The notes under the pieces: generated by a model
Databases searched by the model: none
What the model was told of the DNA's origin: nothing
The model's input: only the letters and a program-made list of their open reading frames with translations
Shown here: piece after piece, positions 35,989 to 46,955 of the stretch
Layout of the letters: every line of letters begins with the position of its first letter
Position numbering within the stretch: position 1 is the first letter of the stretch
Assembly (NCBI GenBank): GCA_028455995.1
Contig: JABELC010000013.1
Span: 1,178,001 to 1,242,000, forward strand
Length of the DNA stretch: 64,000 bases
Direction: 5' to 3'
Source: Scleromitrula shiraiana
Lineage: Eukaryota; Ascomycota; Leotiomycetes; Helotiales; Sclerotiniaceae
Position numbers and translations under genes: made by a program

Positions 35989-38586
35989 ATGGCGACTGAT
36001 GATCTGTCTCCGGCTGGGAGCAGTACATACTCATCAAATACGATGTATGTTGGAGATGGAACTTGGGATGCTACGAAGAATACTTTCTTGCTACCTAATT
36101 TGATGGGGTTGAATCTTGACACTATGCGATATAATGGTGAGTGTTCACCTAGCTGATTGTTGTTAATATTGGCAGCATATCGATGTAAAAGCTAACAATT
36201 GGAAGGAATGGGGAATAGGTTTGCGACTCTACCTGGATATACAGGATTAATTACAGCACACGGTATATTAGCTGCCATTACATTTCTGGTTATAGTTCCT
36301 GCGGCGATAATGTTAGCGAGATTTTACGGACGAAATTTACGAAACGCTGTACGATATCATATTTACTTGCAAATAATGACGGTTCTTCTTTCGACGGCTA
36401 TTTTCACTCTTGGTTGGATCGCAGTTGGGCCTGCACGAAGTTTGACAAATCCTCACCATGGTATTGGGTTGGCAATTTACGTTTTGGTATGGGTACAATT
36501 TTTACTCGGCTGGAGAACACACAGCAGGGAAAGGAAGCGGGTTATCAATAGGATTCCTCTCAAGAAGGTTTTGCATCAATGGCTTGGTCGGGCGACGGCG
36601 CTTCTTGCAATTGCGCAAGTACCTCTTGGATTAACTCTATACGGATCACCAAAAGTTCTCTTCATCTTATTCGCTCTTTGGATGGGATTTTTAGTGTTCC
36701 TATATTTTGTCCTCTCATATAGAGCACTCCAGGCACTTCCGGAAATCCTTCGAGAGGGTGGAGGACATGGAGAGGTTATTCGAGAAAGACGAAAAAGCTC
36801 CTGGGGTGGAATTCTTGGGCCATTGGTAGCGGGGGCAGGAGCTGCTGCTTTGCTAGGGAAAAGCCGCAACCGAAGCCGAAGTCGCAGTCGAAGCAGAGTT
36901 CGAACTGAGGAAGTTATACCTTCACGACGTGGGTCTAGGTCGCGGTCTCGACGGGGATCTAGACGCGAATCTGGAAGCTATATCGAGGAAGAAAAATACG
37001 AATCGAGGAAACAGGAAAAGAGTGGTGTTATGGATAAGCTATTCAAGGCTGGAGCTGTTCTAGGTGCTGGTGCGCTTGCAAAGAGCTGGTACGACCGAAG
37101 AGAGCGAAACAAGCATGCGGACGAATATTCTTCGGTTGCACACGATACACCTTCCCGACGAAATCACAGACGTCACCATAGTGAAACCGATTCGATGATT
37201 GACATCGAACGAACTGAGACCAGAACAAGTCGACCTATCTTGCCCGGCCCTGGAAATCCCGCTGCTGCCGCCGCCGCCATGAGCGCTGCAATGAGTGGTA
37301 CAACACCACATCCCACCACCCCACGACCGTTACGTAGTCAGGCTGGTCGCGCATCAAGTTTTGATTCGGGAAGCTATTCATACAACTCTACTGCTAGTCC
37401 ATCTCGAAGGGCTCCGGAAAATGAGAATCATGGGTTACGCAATGGTCTTTTAGCTAGTTTGGGAATAGGCTGGTTTACTCAGAAAATGAAGGATAGAAGG
37501 GAGAAAAAGGAAAATGAACGCCTTGATCGCGAAGATGATGAAAGATATGAGAGAGAAAGACTTGCTCGCCGGAATGTCCAAGCTGCACTTTTGACCGGGG
37601 ATGGATCTCCAAATCGTACCCATGTGCGCCAAGGATCACATGCAACATCCGATTTCTCTTCAGTCATTTCACCTCCACCTGGACCAAGACCTTCAATACC
37701 ACCAGTGATAGCCGGCGTAGGTCCAGGGCCTTCTAGACCTTACGAATCTCGTCACGACTTTACCGAAACCATCGCCATGCCTCAAGCTCCTCCAGATCCA
37801 CAAGGTATTCTTCACCAATCCGAAAGTGATATGCACAGTTCACCAATACGAACCCGACGTCGATCGTCTGTACGTCGAAGAGAGGGTGATGCTGCTGCTG
37901 CTGTCGCAGCTGCCGGAGCTGCAGGTCTGGCAGCCGAAGAAGAACGTCGTCGTCATCGATCGCACTCTCGAAGTGAAGTTGCAAGTCCACCTGTTAGCGT
38001 CAAGATTAAGATGCACGGAGACAAAGATCGAAACATCACTCTACGGAGACTAACAGAGCAAGAAGCTGCTGCCGAGCGTGCCTCAAGAGGTCAAAGACGA
38101 GCACGCGGTGGATCACATAGTAGTTTCAGTGAACCTGAATCCTCCTCCCACCGATACCGACGAGCCGAAAGAAGAGCCGAATCCGCATCCAGACAGCGAG
38201 ACGAATCAATCGTAACAGTCAAACGCGAAGAAGCCGTTGTTGATATCCCCCCTCCACCAATGGGATCCCTCCGACCCCTCACACCACCCAACCCTGCATT
38301 CGCAGCAGGCAATAAACCCAAAGATTCAGCATACTATTCCGGACGTCTCGGACCCGAAGCTGCGGGTGCTGGTGCTCCTGCTAGCACGGTGGCGGGCGGA
38401 AGTGTTTTCGATGGGGAAAAGATGGGTAGTATTTATACCGAGGATAGTCATGGGACTTGGAGTGCTATGAGTCCGGATGGGAGTACCGATCATGCGGCTG
38501 AGAGGAGGAGGAGGAGGAGAATGGAGAGGCAGAAGCAGGGGGGTGGGGTGGCGGGGACTACAATCGGCTCGGTGGATTATAATTAG
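35989..38586 (+). CDS. cytochrome b561-domain membrane protein with Arg/Ser-rich tail, 842 aa
   Basis: Exons 35989-36136 and 36206-38586; the 69 nt intron (GTGAGT...GCTAAC...GGAAG) joins in phase 1 to read MRYNGMGNRF. Exon 1 (MATDDLSPAGSSTYSS...) gives a short extracellular or lumenal N-terminus with no signal peptide. A b561/ferric-reductase-like helix bundle follows, about residues 65-235, with candidate haem-ligand His in ITAHGILA, AVRYHIYLQ, TNPHHGIGLA and LHQWLG. Unlike many fungal b561 proteins, no DOMON domain is present. The remaining ~600 residues are cytosolic-looking: an RSRSRSRSR tract, Gly/Ala-rich segments (AGAVLGAGALAKSWYDRR, LLASLGIGWFTQKMKDRR), poly-Ala and an RRRRRRMERQ end. 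Likely a transmembrane electron carrier, but a scaffold role for the tail is possible. Confidence 0.85.
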
Positions 38587-39736
38587 GGTGATGAGCTGGT
38601 TGGGGGGAATCGGGGCTGGGTTGTATTATGATTGATTCAATTTATGGGTGTTTGGGTGTTGCATTGGGAAAAAGATTTTTTTGATTTTATGCTTCTTTTT
38701 CTCTCGCTTCTCCCATGCGATTTATTATGAGGGAGAATGAACGGATTTGGTTCCTTTGGTTAAGAGGTTTGCTACAGCGATGGATTGCATAACCAGTATG
38801 CATGTATGAACGAGATCCCAGTCTTGAGTATGATATGTTTTGTTGATGTTGCGCGGTTTTGTATATGATTGATGATTGGGATGGATACATATAGCTACTG
38901 TTTATGCAATGTGTTTATGATGGATGGGTAGATGGATGAAACCTATTGTTGTTTTGATTTTTATCTAATTAGCTTTGTTTATGGTTGGTTGATTGATACC
39001 TAGATATGTAATTAAAAAATTAAAGATTTTTGATTTTATGATGGGTCTTTATTTTGCTATCGTTTTAGTGACTGATCTACTGGTATTTATTTTATAATGA
39101 TTAACTAAAATAATCATACTTCGGTTAATGATTTTTCTGATTCTAGTCTAGCGACGTATATTTGGCCATGTGTTGGTTGGTTTACGAACATAAATTATGT
39201 TCTTAGGGTTGTACACCTAAGTCGGTGGTATGATTTGTTTTTCTATATTAACAATCAACTTGTACGGATTATAACCGTACGCCTAGGATTTACATGTCTG
39301 GACTTCTTGATTCTTGAAATCAAATGGGGCCATACTTGCTAGAATCTGACTAAGCCACGCCAGTACTAGTAGCACTGCCTCTTCGCACAAATACCTCCTA
39401 CTTCGTACTTGATAGAACAGTAATACTACACATATAGAATCTCTTCATGGCAATACCATACATATTTGATAAGTACAGTCACTTGACAATGTTTAAAAAT
39501 GAACGAAAAATCAATAAATTTCATAATTTCTGAATACTCTACTTCAAATTCATTTACTTTATTAACAAGTTACTGTTATAATGCGTGTGAAGAAGCAAGT
39601 TGCATGAGATGGTACTTCTATGTGCACAATTAGACAAGCTGGATGATCTCTGTTTGATCACTGTTTGCGTAAAACTTTATGCTTCAACATCAACGATTAT
39701 ATTGCGCTATCTAAATATATCCATTTCTGTATGCTA
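38587..39736. other. intergenic, convergent
   Basis: 3' flanks of the b561 gene and of the array gene at 39737. No gene or notable repeat was seen. Confidence 0.6.
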
Positions 39737-40836
39737 CTAAAAATTGCACTCTTCTTTTAGAGCCTCCAACTCTTTCATGTATTTGTCGAGCTGTTCCTCG
39801 TGTTCAGTAAATTTTCCCCACTCGTATACGCGATACTGCCAAAAGTAGGATCCTGAGTTATTATCCAGGAAATCTGCATCCTCATTGCCAATTTCCATCA
39901 ATCCCTCTAATAACATTTTATTGAGTATTTCATGCTCAAAAGCTTTGGTTCTACAGTAAACATCTAGATTGCCTTCATCTTTTGACGCAATTCTCAAGTT
40001 ATACAGGTCTATCGGTGCAATTCCTTTCTGTCAGAGATTGTTCTTAAAATGATCGGAAAGTTCAACTTACCAAGATGTATTAGAATCTTAGCCAGAGTCT
40101 GAGCTAACTTCCAGACCATTCTGTCTTTGATCCCCGAAACAATGTTTGTAGGCGTAGGATTTGCGATTTTCCATGCTTCATAATTCGTTTCGAATCTCTT
40201 TTGCACATCAATAAGCATTTGAGATTTAATCTTTTCAGGATCTATACATATCAGCTTATGCACGCAAAATTGATAAAGATCATGAATATGAGTCCAAGTG
40301 ATTGACCCGTAAAGAGGGTCTCGGTAAATTCCACCAGACTTCTTTTTTTCCATTCTATCATCCTCCACTGCTATATTGTATAAGTTAGTGCGTGTCAATT
40401 GAAGAAACTCAATCATAACTTGGTAGATTGAGATCATACCCGAAGTATCACTAGTATTTTCATTCAATGCCAGATTTGCGAATGCTTCTTGACCACAATT
40501 GACAGCTTCTTCGACTTTTGAATTGGATATCTCCTGAAACCGCTGCTGATACTCGAGAATATGGAATTTGGATATCCATTTTCCCACCTCAAAGCGATAT
40601 CTTGACCTCCATTCTTTTGCTTTGCTAAAAGAATCCTCTTCTAGTTCTTCCTTAATTTCGCAGATGAACATTAATTTATCCATTCTTATTTTCGCGTCCT
40701 TATTCCATTTAAAGTTGTCGCTCAGGCGTTCTTTGACTTCATTGTACAGTTGCTGGGCGTTTCTGAACTCCTCGTATTGTACTCGATGCACCTCTTTGTC
40801 AAAGCATGACCATGTTCTTGTAAATTGAGTAGGCAT
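39737..40836 (-). CDS. array family member 1, intact, 350 aa, unknown function
   Basis: Not recognised. Exons 40836-40071 (766 nt) and 40023-39737 (287 nt), phase 1, reading ILIHLGIAPIDLYNLR across the join. The protein is mostly helical and charged, with Lys/Glu-rich heptad-like segments (QQLYNEVKERLSD, KIRMDKLMFICEIKEELEEDSF) and no signal peptide or membrane helix. The motif KILIHLG just before the intron recurs at the same phase in the two loci at 43342 and 45146 (RILIHIG, NIAIHIG), with similar exon sizes, so these are paralogues. The 5' flank resembles that of the stub at 41299. Function cannot be inferred. Confidence 0.75.
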
Positions 40837-40899
40837 GATAAATGCAATTTGTCTTTAAGTAATTTTGTTTTCAAATTAAAGGTTTAGAAATTTTGACAT

Positions 40900-41060
40900 G
40901 TAGGAAAAAGAAGAAGGAAATCTTAGCTCTCAAAGAGGGAGATTGAAGATTAAATAGATCTCTTTTCCTTCCCATAGGACATAATACATGGCCATTCAAA
41001 CAGTCATTGCAAGATTTGCAGTTACAATATAATATTGTACAAGATAGATGTCCGAGTCAG
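40900..41060 (-). promoter_or_regulatory. duplicated 5' flank, copy A
   Basis: Upstream region of array member 1. Read on the plus strand it aligns with 41690-41825: shared order of GAAGATTA.GTAGA/AATAGA, CCATAGGA, ACAGTCATT, GCAGT and GATxTCCGAGTCA elements. Confidence 0.6.
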
Positions 41061-41298
41061 AATGAAATACATTTTAAACACATGAATATCCTCTGACCAG
41101 TCATTGTTTCTTTGAATCGGCAAGAAAATAAGCGTTTGGAACCTATTATCCACAAGTTGAGGCTATACATTGGACATCGGTTTGAAATAAAACACATCAC
41201 AAAAAGAAATGAACCAAAACACACTCTTGGTTTTCATGGTTGTACTTGAATGATTTTACTAGTCGTCGCTTGTTTTTGTATTGGTAATTGTCGGATAT

Positions 41299-41406
41299 TT
41301 AATCTAGCGTTGTATCGGTCCAATCTATGGCGCTCTGATAATCCTTGTATTGCTTCAAATACTCCTCTTTTTCGCGATTGATCTTGGTAATTTGTTCGGT
41401 AGACAT
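41299..41406 (-). CDS. 35-codon array stub
   Basis: A short frame, MSTEQITKINREKEEYLKQY and 15 more residues, then TAA. It is Lys/Glu-rich like the N-terminus of array member 1, and a diverged copy of that gene's 5' flank (41690-41825) lies upstream. It may be a truncated paralogue or a small functional peptide gene; nothing in the sequence decides this. Confidence 0.35.
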   Translation of the reverse strand: MSTEQITKINREKEEYLKQYKDYQSAIDWTDTTLD

Positions 41407-41569
41407 AGTAGATGTAATTTGTTTCTACGTTATTGTCACACAAAAAGGAGCATAATCAAGAACTTGTTGATTGATCTCTCTAGAGAAGAAGCGAAGTTCC
41501 CTCTATATATACTACGATATGACACTAAGAGTGCGGAGCATTTTCAATCATATCCAGTTGATCCCTTGA

Positions 41570-41608
41570 TGATGATCATGTGATCATGTGATCATATGAT
41601 CACCTGAT
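41570..41608. repeat. TGATCA palindrome cluster
   Basis: Spaced TGATCA-type palindromes (TGATCATG, TGATCATG, TGATCATA, TGATCACC) at eight-base steps, between the array stub and its duplicated promoter. Self-complementary. Confidence 0.85.
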
Positions 41609-41689
41609 CTATTCTTTTGTGACAGTTATTGTATCTTAAAGTTAGAAGTTTTAAAGTTCTGAAGTTTTGATATTTGAGAAGAGGAAGTA

Positions 41690-41825
41690 AATCTCAGTTT
41701 TCAAGAAGGGAGCTCGAAGATTAGGTAGACCTCTTCCATAGGATATGTGATGTCAACACGAACAGTCATTACAAAATCCGCAGTCATATTATCGTACGAG
41801 TTAGATCTCCGAGTCATAGTGAACT
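41690..41825 (-). promoter_or_regulatory. duplicated 5' flank, copy B
   Basis: Diverged copy of the upstream region of array member 1 (40900-41060), placed upstream of the 35-codon stub. Same order of short conserved blocks, with GATCTCCGAGTCA the clearest. Confidence 0.6.
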
Positions 41826-42607
41826 ATATCCTCACCAGATGAGTCTGACTTGGCCAGCTTCGCCTCTTCATAGGCTCTATTGACTCTTCGAGGCTGTGTT
41901 GAGTAATGACATGAGGTGTATCATTTTCAGTTCAAAGTATGATATTGGGCATTCACTTCATGGAATCATGCCATGTTTTATGACTGGTCTGAACTTGTCA
42001 TTAATCTCAAGTTTTCATGTCTGGGTGCTTATAATTGTGAAATCTTCCCGAAGATACATTTTTAAGAGTCTGTTTAAATAGCGAATTTGATCTGAGTGCA
42101 ATAGTAAGACCGCAAATATCTTAAGGCTAGAACTCATAATTGTGTAAAATGTAAAGAAGTGACCGTGGTAATTGATGCTAGTTACATTTCCAACTGTTCA
42201 TCAATGGTTCAATATATTCGTGACCACTTGTATTCAAGCAACAGTTGGCCAGCATGAATTACTCTTTAAGATACTCCATGTGATATGGCCTCTCCTCGGA
42301 CATTCCAACGATTGGTATTAGGCACCAACATTAATTGAACTATGCCTTCCAACTTCATTTAATGTATGTCAAATCCTGGGTTTCTCACTGATATTCTATT
42401 TCCTTCAATACTCGCATTGAAGACTAACGACTTCAGAAACAGTTGGAACTCTCGAATAATTGGTCAATTTATGGTACAGAAGGAGAAAGAAGACCGGTGA
42501 TATTCTTTTTTATGAGAGTCTACGATGTCAGATTCAGACAATTTAATATTTTTCTGACTATAAGAGAAATTCTCGATCATGCAATATAAAATACAAACAC
42601 TCAAGTC
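41826..42607. other. spacer inside the array
   Basis: No gene supported. The last bases form the leader of the FAD-monooxygenase stub. Confidence 0.5.
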
Positions 42608-42883
42608 ATGGATTCCACCAAGAAGCTTCGAATAGCCATATCTGGTGGTGGACTTGCAGGCGCAACACTCATCAACGCACTGCTGAATCACCCACACATC
42701 TCAGTTGAAATCTTTGAGTCTGCTCCAGAGTTTTCCAAACGAGGAGCTGCAGTTGGTCTTGGCATTAATGTGCAGAATGCTCTGAAGGAAATAGGTACTG
42801 TAGTCTCCGAAGCATTAGAAGCGGCTGGCGCAATCCCGTACAATGCCTCTCGCGCCATTATTGTGAGAATTCGGAAGGTATAG
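42608..42883 (+). pseudogene. FAD-dependent monooxygenase, N-terminal stub
   Basis: Encodes about 91 residues starting MDSTKKLRIAISGGGLAGAT, the dinucleotide-binding GxGxxG-type strand-loop-helix of salicylate-hydroxylase-like flavoprotein monooxygenases, followed by VEIFESAPEFSKRGAAVGLGINVQNALKEIG (the E that binds ribose and the family GA..GLG segment). Full-length enzymes are about 400-450 residues; here the frame leaves the family after EAAGAIPYNASRAIIV and hits TAG. No later exons with the DG or GD motifs were found. It is read on the opposite strand to the surrounding array, so it probably arrived by insertion or survives from an older gene order. Confidence 0.75.
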
Positions 42884-43341
42884 TGTTAATGTTCAAATCT
42901 TCTTCAACGGCCCGATGCGGCGGTTCCAAGGTTTACAGATACGATAACATGAAGCTGATTGTACCAGAATGACTAGCAACTGCGTCTATAATTGTTGAAT
43001 ATTGTTTTCGTTTTACACAAATTTATCTTATAGTAAAATTGAATTATAGATACCATAATCATATTGATGAGTCTAGTTTGATGGAACATTGTTCCTCTAA
43101 AGATTGTGCTCAGCAATAAATAAAGATGGTAGTAAATAATAACTTTACTCACTTTATTACAAATTGATTTGGATCTAATTACTTGTATGAAGAAAAAGCA
43201 TTAAATGTTTGACAAACAATCTAAAGCTATTATCAAACAAAAACATTCATGAATCAACGTCAACTATTTCTATTTGCTAAACTCTAATTTCTAATTTCTA
43301 ATTTCTAAAATACATCTGTGCAAAACTAAGCTTTTGAGAAG
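42884..43341. other. intergenic
   Basis: AT-rich 3' flank of array member 2, with a short (CTAATTT)n run near 43284-43305. No gene. Confidence 0.55.
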
Positions 43342-44461
43342 TTAACTTTCTGATGCGATTTGGGGCTCAGATTCTAAATCTGTGATGCAATCACTAATCA
43401 ACTTCAAATGTAGTAAAGGATGGGTTTTATCGCTGTCGCTGTTATAAGTGAGCAAACTTGTATTCTTGTTATCGGAAGATGGTGTTCCAACAACTACAAG
43501 TTGATCCAAAAAGATACTTTTCATATCCTCCTCCACATCACGCCAGCATTTGATGGTACCCTGCATGTAAAAGATACCCCGGTTGTATAATTCGACATAC
43601 GGAACCTTTTTAATTAAAAGCAAATCTAGAAATTGTTAGAAACTATTCTTTATATGAAAATTTGGCAAGAAAATAAGGAATACCAATATGGATCAGAATT
43701 CTAACAATGATGTTGCATAATAAATCCCTAGATTGACCAGTCATCATGCGTTCCGGCGATTCCTTTTCGCCGATCATGAAAGTTTCCAACCATCGCGGGG
43801 GATTTTGACAATTCATGCGATTGCAAACATCCTCTAGCAGAGAAACTTCCGCGGCTTCGTCGGGAAGGAAAAGAGGGCGGAGGTATTGAAAATTACGGAT
43901 GCACCTGTTGTAATGGTCTGTGAGTGTATGACGACGAGGCATCATTGTATTGAGGGAGCCTGATTTCATCTTCTCAGTGATCCTTTGGATGGCTAAGTCA
44001 GTATATCTTGATATTAAAGTTGTCGTGGCTTCTATAAAATCCTTTTGGCGCATTTCTAACCGCCTTTCTATGAAGAGCAGCCGCTCAGTCTCCCACTTCT
44101 TTAAACCCTTATTTCTGTTTATTCTTTGAGTATCCACCCACAATTTGAGTAGATCGTAATCCAAATTGAACAATGAACGACCATACAACTCCTATTCATG
44201 ACTTAAGCCTTGTTCTTCTCTAACATTTTTGAATCTTTCCAAATTTTCCTTGAGTCCATCAGCCAGCCCTTTGATAGATGCTTTCATGACGAAATCTCTA
44301 TTATGTCTGCCCAATCTAGCTGAGCTAGAAATATTGACATACATTGATATTCCTGTAGCAGAAACAATGGGAAAAATAAATTTAGTAAATGCAAGTGTAT
44401 AGTCCAACTCTTCAAAGTTTTTTGATAATTCATAACGCAAATTATTTGCGGTAGTATCCAT
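43342..44461 (-). pseudogene. array family member 2, one in-frame TAG, unknown function
   Basis: Exons 44461-43684 (778 nt) and 43625-43342 (284 nt), joined in phase 1 after RILIHIG, so the intron position equals that of member 1. Reading through gives 353 codons against 350 for member 1. The only stop is TAG at 44194-44192 (codon ~90), between QGLSHE and ELYGRSLFNLDYD. A 33-nt GT...AG segment (44224-44192) would remove the stop in phase but would be extremely short for an intron. It therefore may be a very young pseudogene, or a functional gene with an unusual intron. The protein is charged and helical: ENLERFKNVREEQ, ERLLFIERRLEMRQKDF, FLPDEAAEVSLLEDV. An N-terminal hydrophobic stretch (FIFPIVSATGISMYV) could be a membrane helix. 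Confidence 0.65.
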
Positions 44462-45145
44462 ATTTTGTTATTTGTTGTTTGTTGTTGATTAAAGACTTTG
44501 AAATTTTGATAGATAAAGGGAAGAAATTCAAACTTGAAAACGGCAGAGTATGGGATTAATATAGACTTTATCATACAATATGATTCAGCCGTTTGTTCAG
44601 TCGAGATGTAATTCTGAGGGAGTCACTGCAACACATCGTACGGGATAGATGTTCTATTTGGTGGCGTGATGTATTCATTTTAAGGGAGTCATTACAGTGG
44701 AGGGAATATATCGACATTTAATTTAGTGGTGCGATCTAGTCATTACAAGGGATTCATTACATCGGATTAAATACACCCCTGATTTATAGATATTATAAAA
44801 TTATTTTAAGAGTCACTACATGAAATGAGATAAATAGACATGCAGTCACTACTAGATGAGTTAAATCCGATTAGACAGCAAACTGCATTGGTTTTCGGTG
44901 AAGTTGATTCACAACTAACGATGTGCTCGGAAGGAATACAATTCAGGTTGTGGGGTGGTTTTAGGATTCAAGGGAGACAGTACAGTCAAGTTGTTTAGCA
45001 CAAGTAATTTCATAATATGTGAATTAAAGGAATTAATCACATTGAGGTCGACAGAAGTGATGAATATTAGAACGTCAACAGGTTTCTTTGCTAATCTCTA
45101 ATCTCTATAATAGACAAAAAACCCACGACTTCCTTACAATTCGTT
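44462..45145. other. intergenic within the array
   Basis: 5' flank of member 2 and 3' flank of member 3. Several GGGAGTCA(T/C)T-like pieces recur around 44615-44760, suggesting local duplication. No gene. Confidence 0.5.
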
Positions 45146-46201
45146 CTAGCCAATTCTACCAATTGATCCAATGATACATTCCAAATCTTTCTTGATTCCA
45201 AGAGTCATTAGTACTTCATTGACATAATCAAGAAGATCCACCTCGGCTGCTTTAAATTTCGTGCCAATAACTAATCACCGATCATCATATATCTCTTGTA
45301 GTGCACCTTTATCATGAAAAGTCTTCACACTGCTACCATTGAAGCTTTTGTGCAAGACAGAGTAGGGGGCCGTCTTTCTTTGCAATGAATCTGAATTTAT
45401 TACTAGCTTGTACGTATGTTTCAAATGCAGAAAGGCTTCAGTGAGCTCATTTAGAAATTAGAAATTGCAGCTAACATACCGATGTGAATTGCAATATTTA
45501 ATAAGATATTGCCAAGATTATCTTCAAGATCATCCTTTCTGCCGTGCTTCGAAAGCTCAGCGATTGTTTAAGGCAGGTGTCAATCTTTAAACTTGTCGAT
45601 AGGGAACTCTAGTAATGGCACTAAATCCGAGTCCTCTTTGCAGAAAACAACAGACATAGATTAGATCAGAGTTCGAGGGAGTTGCAGTAAGTTGTGGAGA
45701 CACATGTTATAAATAAACTATACACTGCAACTGTTTGAATTGAACGTCGAAATTTGGGTTCCGGAAGTAATATCCTCGACGATTTCGACAGGAAGGTTTT
45801 TTTTGTTGTACAACTTTGCGTTATTTGATCGACGTGACATCAGCTCTCAGCTTGTGCAGCTCAGGTTCCATGTTGATGACTTCTTGTTTCATAATATACG
45901 GATCTGATGCGTCAAGAACCCTTTCTCATGTTGCGATGCGTTTAATTTCTGCGTTGAAAATGGCAAGACCGGTGTTGTTCCACTTCTCCATTTGATCTGG
46001 AGCATTCTGCAAGCTACCTACAAAACTATCGGTGAGCAATATAGTCAGGTCTTCGATCATCTCCAAGATGCACTCGATTGTAATCTGATATCTGTGCTTG
46101 TTCTCCAACTCTCCGTAGACATTAAGCCACCACCCCTCTTCTAGAGAGGGATGTCTTGATTTAATAGTTTCGAGCTCGTTGCATGCTTTTTGATAATCCA
46201 T
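45146..46201 (-). pseudogene. array family member 3, decayed
   Basis: Same architecture as members 1 and 2: a 722 nt exon 1 (46201-45480), a 44 nt intron with GTATGT donor after NIAIHIG in the same phase, and a 290 nt exon 2 (45435-45146). The start MDYQKACNELETIKSRH opens a charged helical segment. Lesions: TGA at 45928-45926 after EIKRIAT, with coding sequence continuing (ERVLDASDPYIMKQEV); a net frame shift before the splice, since 722 is not 1 mod 3; and TGA at 45277-45275 inside exon 2. LVIGT just after that stop resembles VVVGT of member 2. The gene is dead, but its skeleton confirms the family structure. Confidence 0.7.
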
Positions 46202-46523
46202 AACTGTATAAGATTGGATATTTCTTTGAGAATTTAAAATCCAAGTTGTAATTTAAGATAAATTTGAGGTATTGATAATGTTTGATGTGTTAGTTGAAGG
46301 ATATTTTGAGATGCGCAGAAGGAAACTCGGCCTTTAAAAGCTTCGATACTTGATATGACTGCTTGATATGACGATTCATGTTTCAGCTGATAGTTTTCAC
46401 AATCTCAGCCTACCCTGGCACATACAAAACAATTGAAGTTCAGACGAGTCTATATCAAATATGTATCAGTGACTTAAAGCTCAAATTTTCAACGCAAGAG
46501 AATGCATGAGGGAGTCATCAAAC

Positions 46524-46955
46524 TTAAACGCAAACGGATTTTTGGTCGAATAAATCTGCTGTTTCCTCAATGAGGCTTGTTTTGGTACCTATTCTTCGCA
46601 TAACAGCTGCTCTCGTAACGCTTGCGAAGAAGTAGGTGTCTCTAAATTGCGGAAACTCAGCTTTAGAATAGTCTCTACTTATTCGGCTATGTTGACTTGG
46701 GAATAAAGTTCGAGTCCCCGTGATCCTATCATCAGTGTAATAAAATGACATGCTGAATGCGAGATAAATTCTTCCATGGTGATCCAGACCTATGCTAACT
46801 TGACAATGCTCCGGCACAGGCATTTTTAGCGATGAGTTGCAAAGATTACAACGATCTTTTATGTATGGTGGAATACAAAAAGGTTGTAAACAGAAAAGTT
46901 GGAAGCAAGGAGATGGCGAAATGAATGCATAAAAAATATGGAGACAGCAGTGCAT
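46524..46955 (-). CDS. possible unknown protein, up to 143 aa
   Basis: A single open frame with no recognised family. A hydrophobic Cys-rich start (MHCCLHIFYAFISPSPCFQL) is followed by a mixed region that could begin at MPVPEHCQ. No splice or neighbour evidence supports it; it may be a chance frame. Confidence 0.2.
   Translation of the reverse strand: MHCCLHIFYAFISPSPCFQLFCLQPFCIPPYIKDRCNLCNSSLKMPVPEHCQVSIGLDHHGRIYLAFSMSFYYTDDRITGTRTLFPSQHSRISRDYSKAEFPQFRDTYFFASVTRAAVMRRIGTKTSLIEETADLFDQKSVCV

Noticed and set aside
46690..46730. GTTCGAGTCCC resembling a tRNA T-arm
   Set aside because: No matching A box or acceptor stem; inside a weak open frame.
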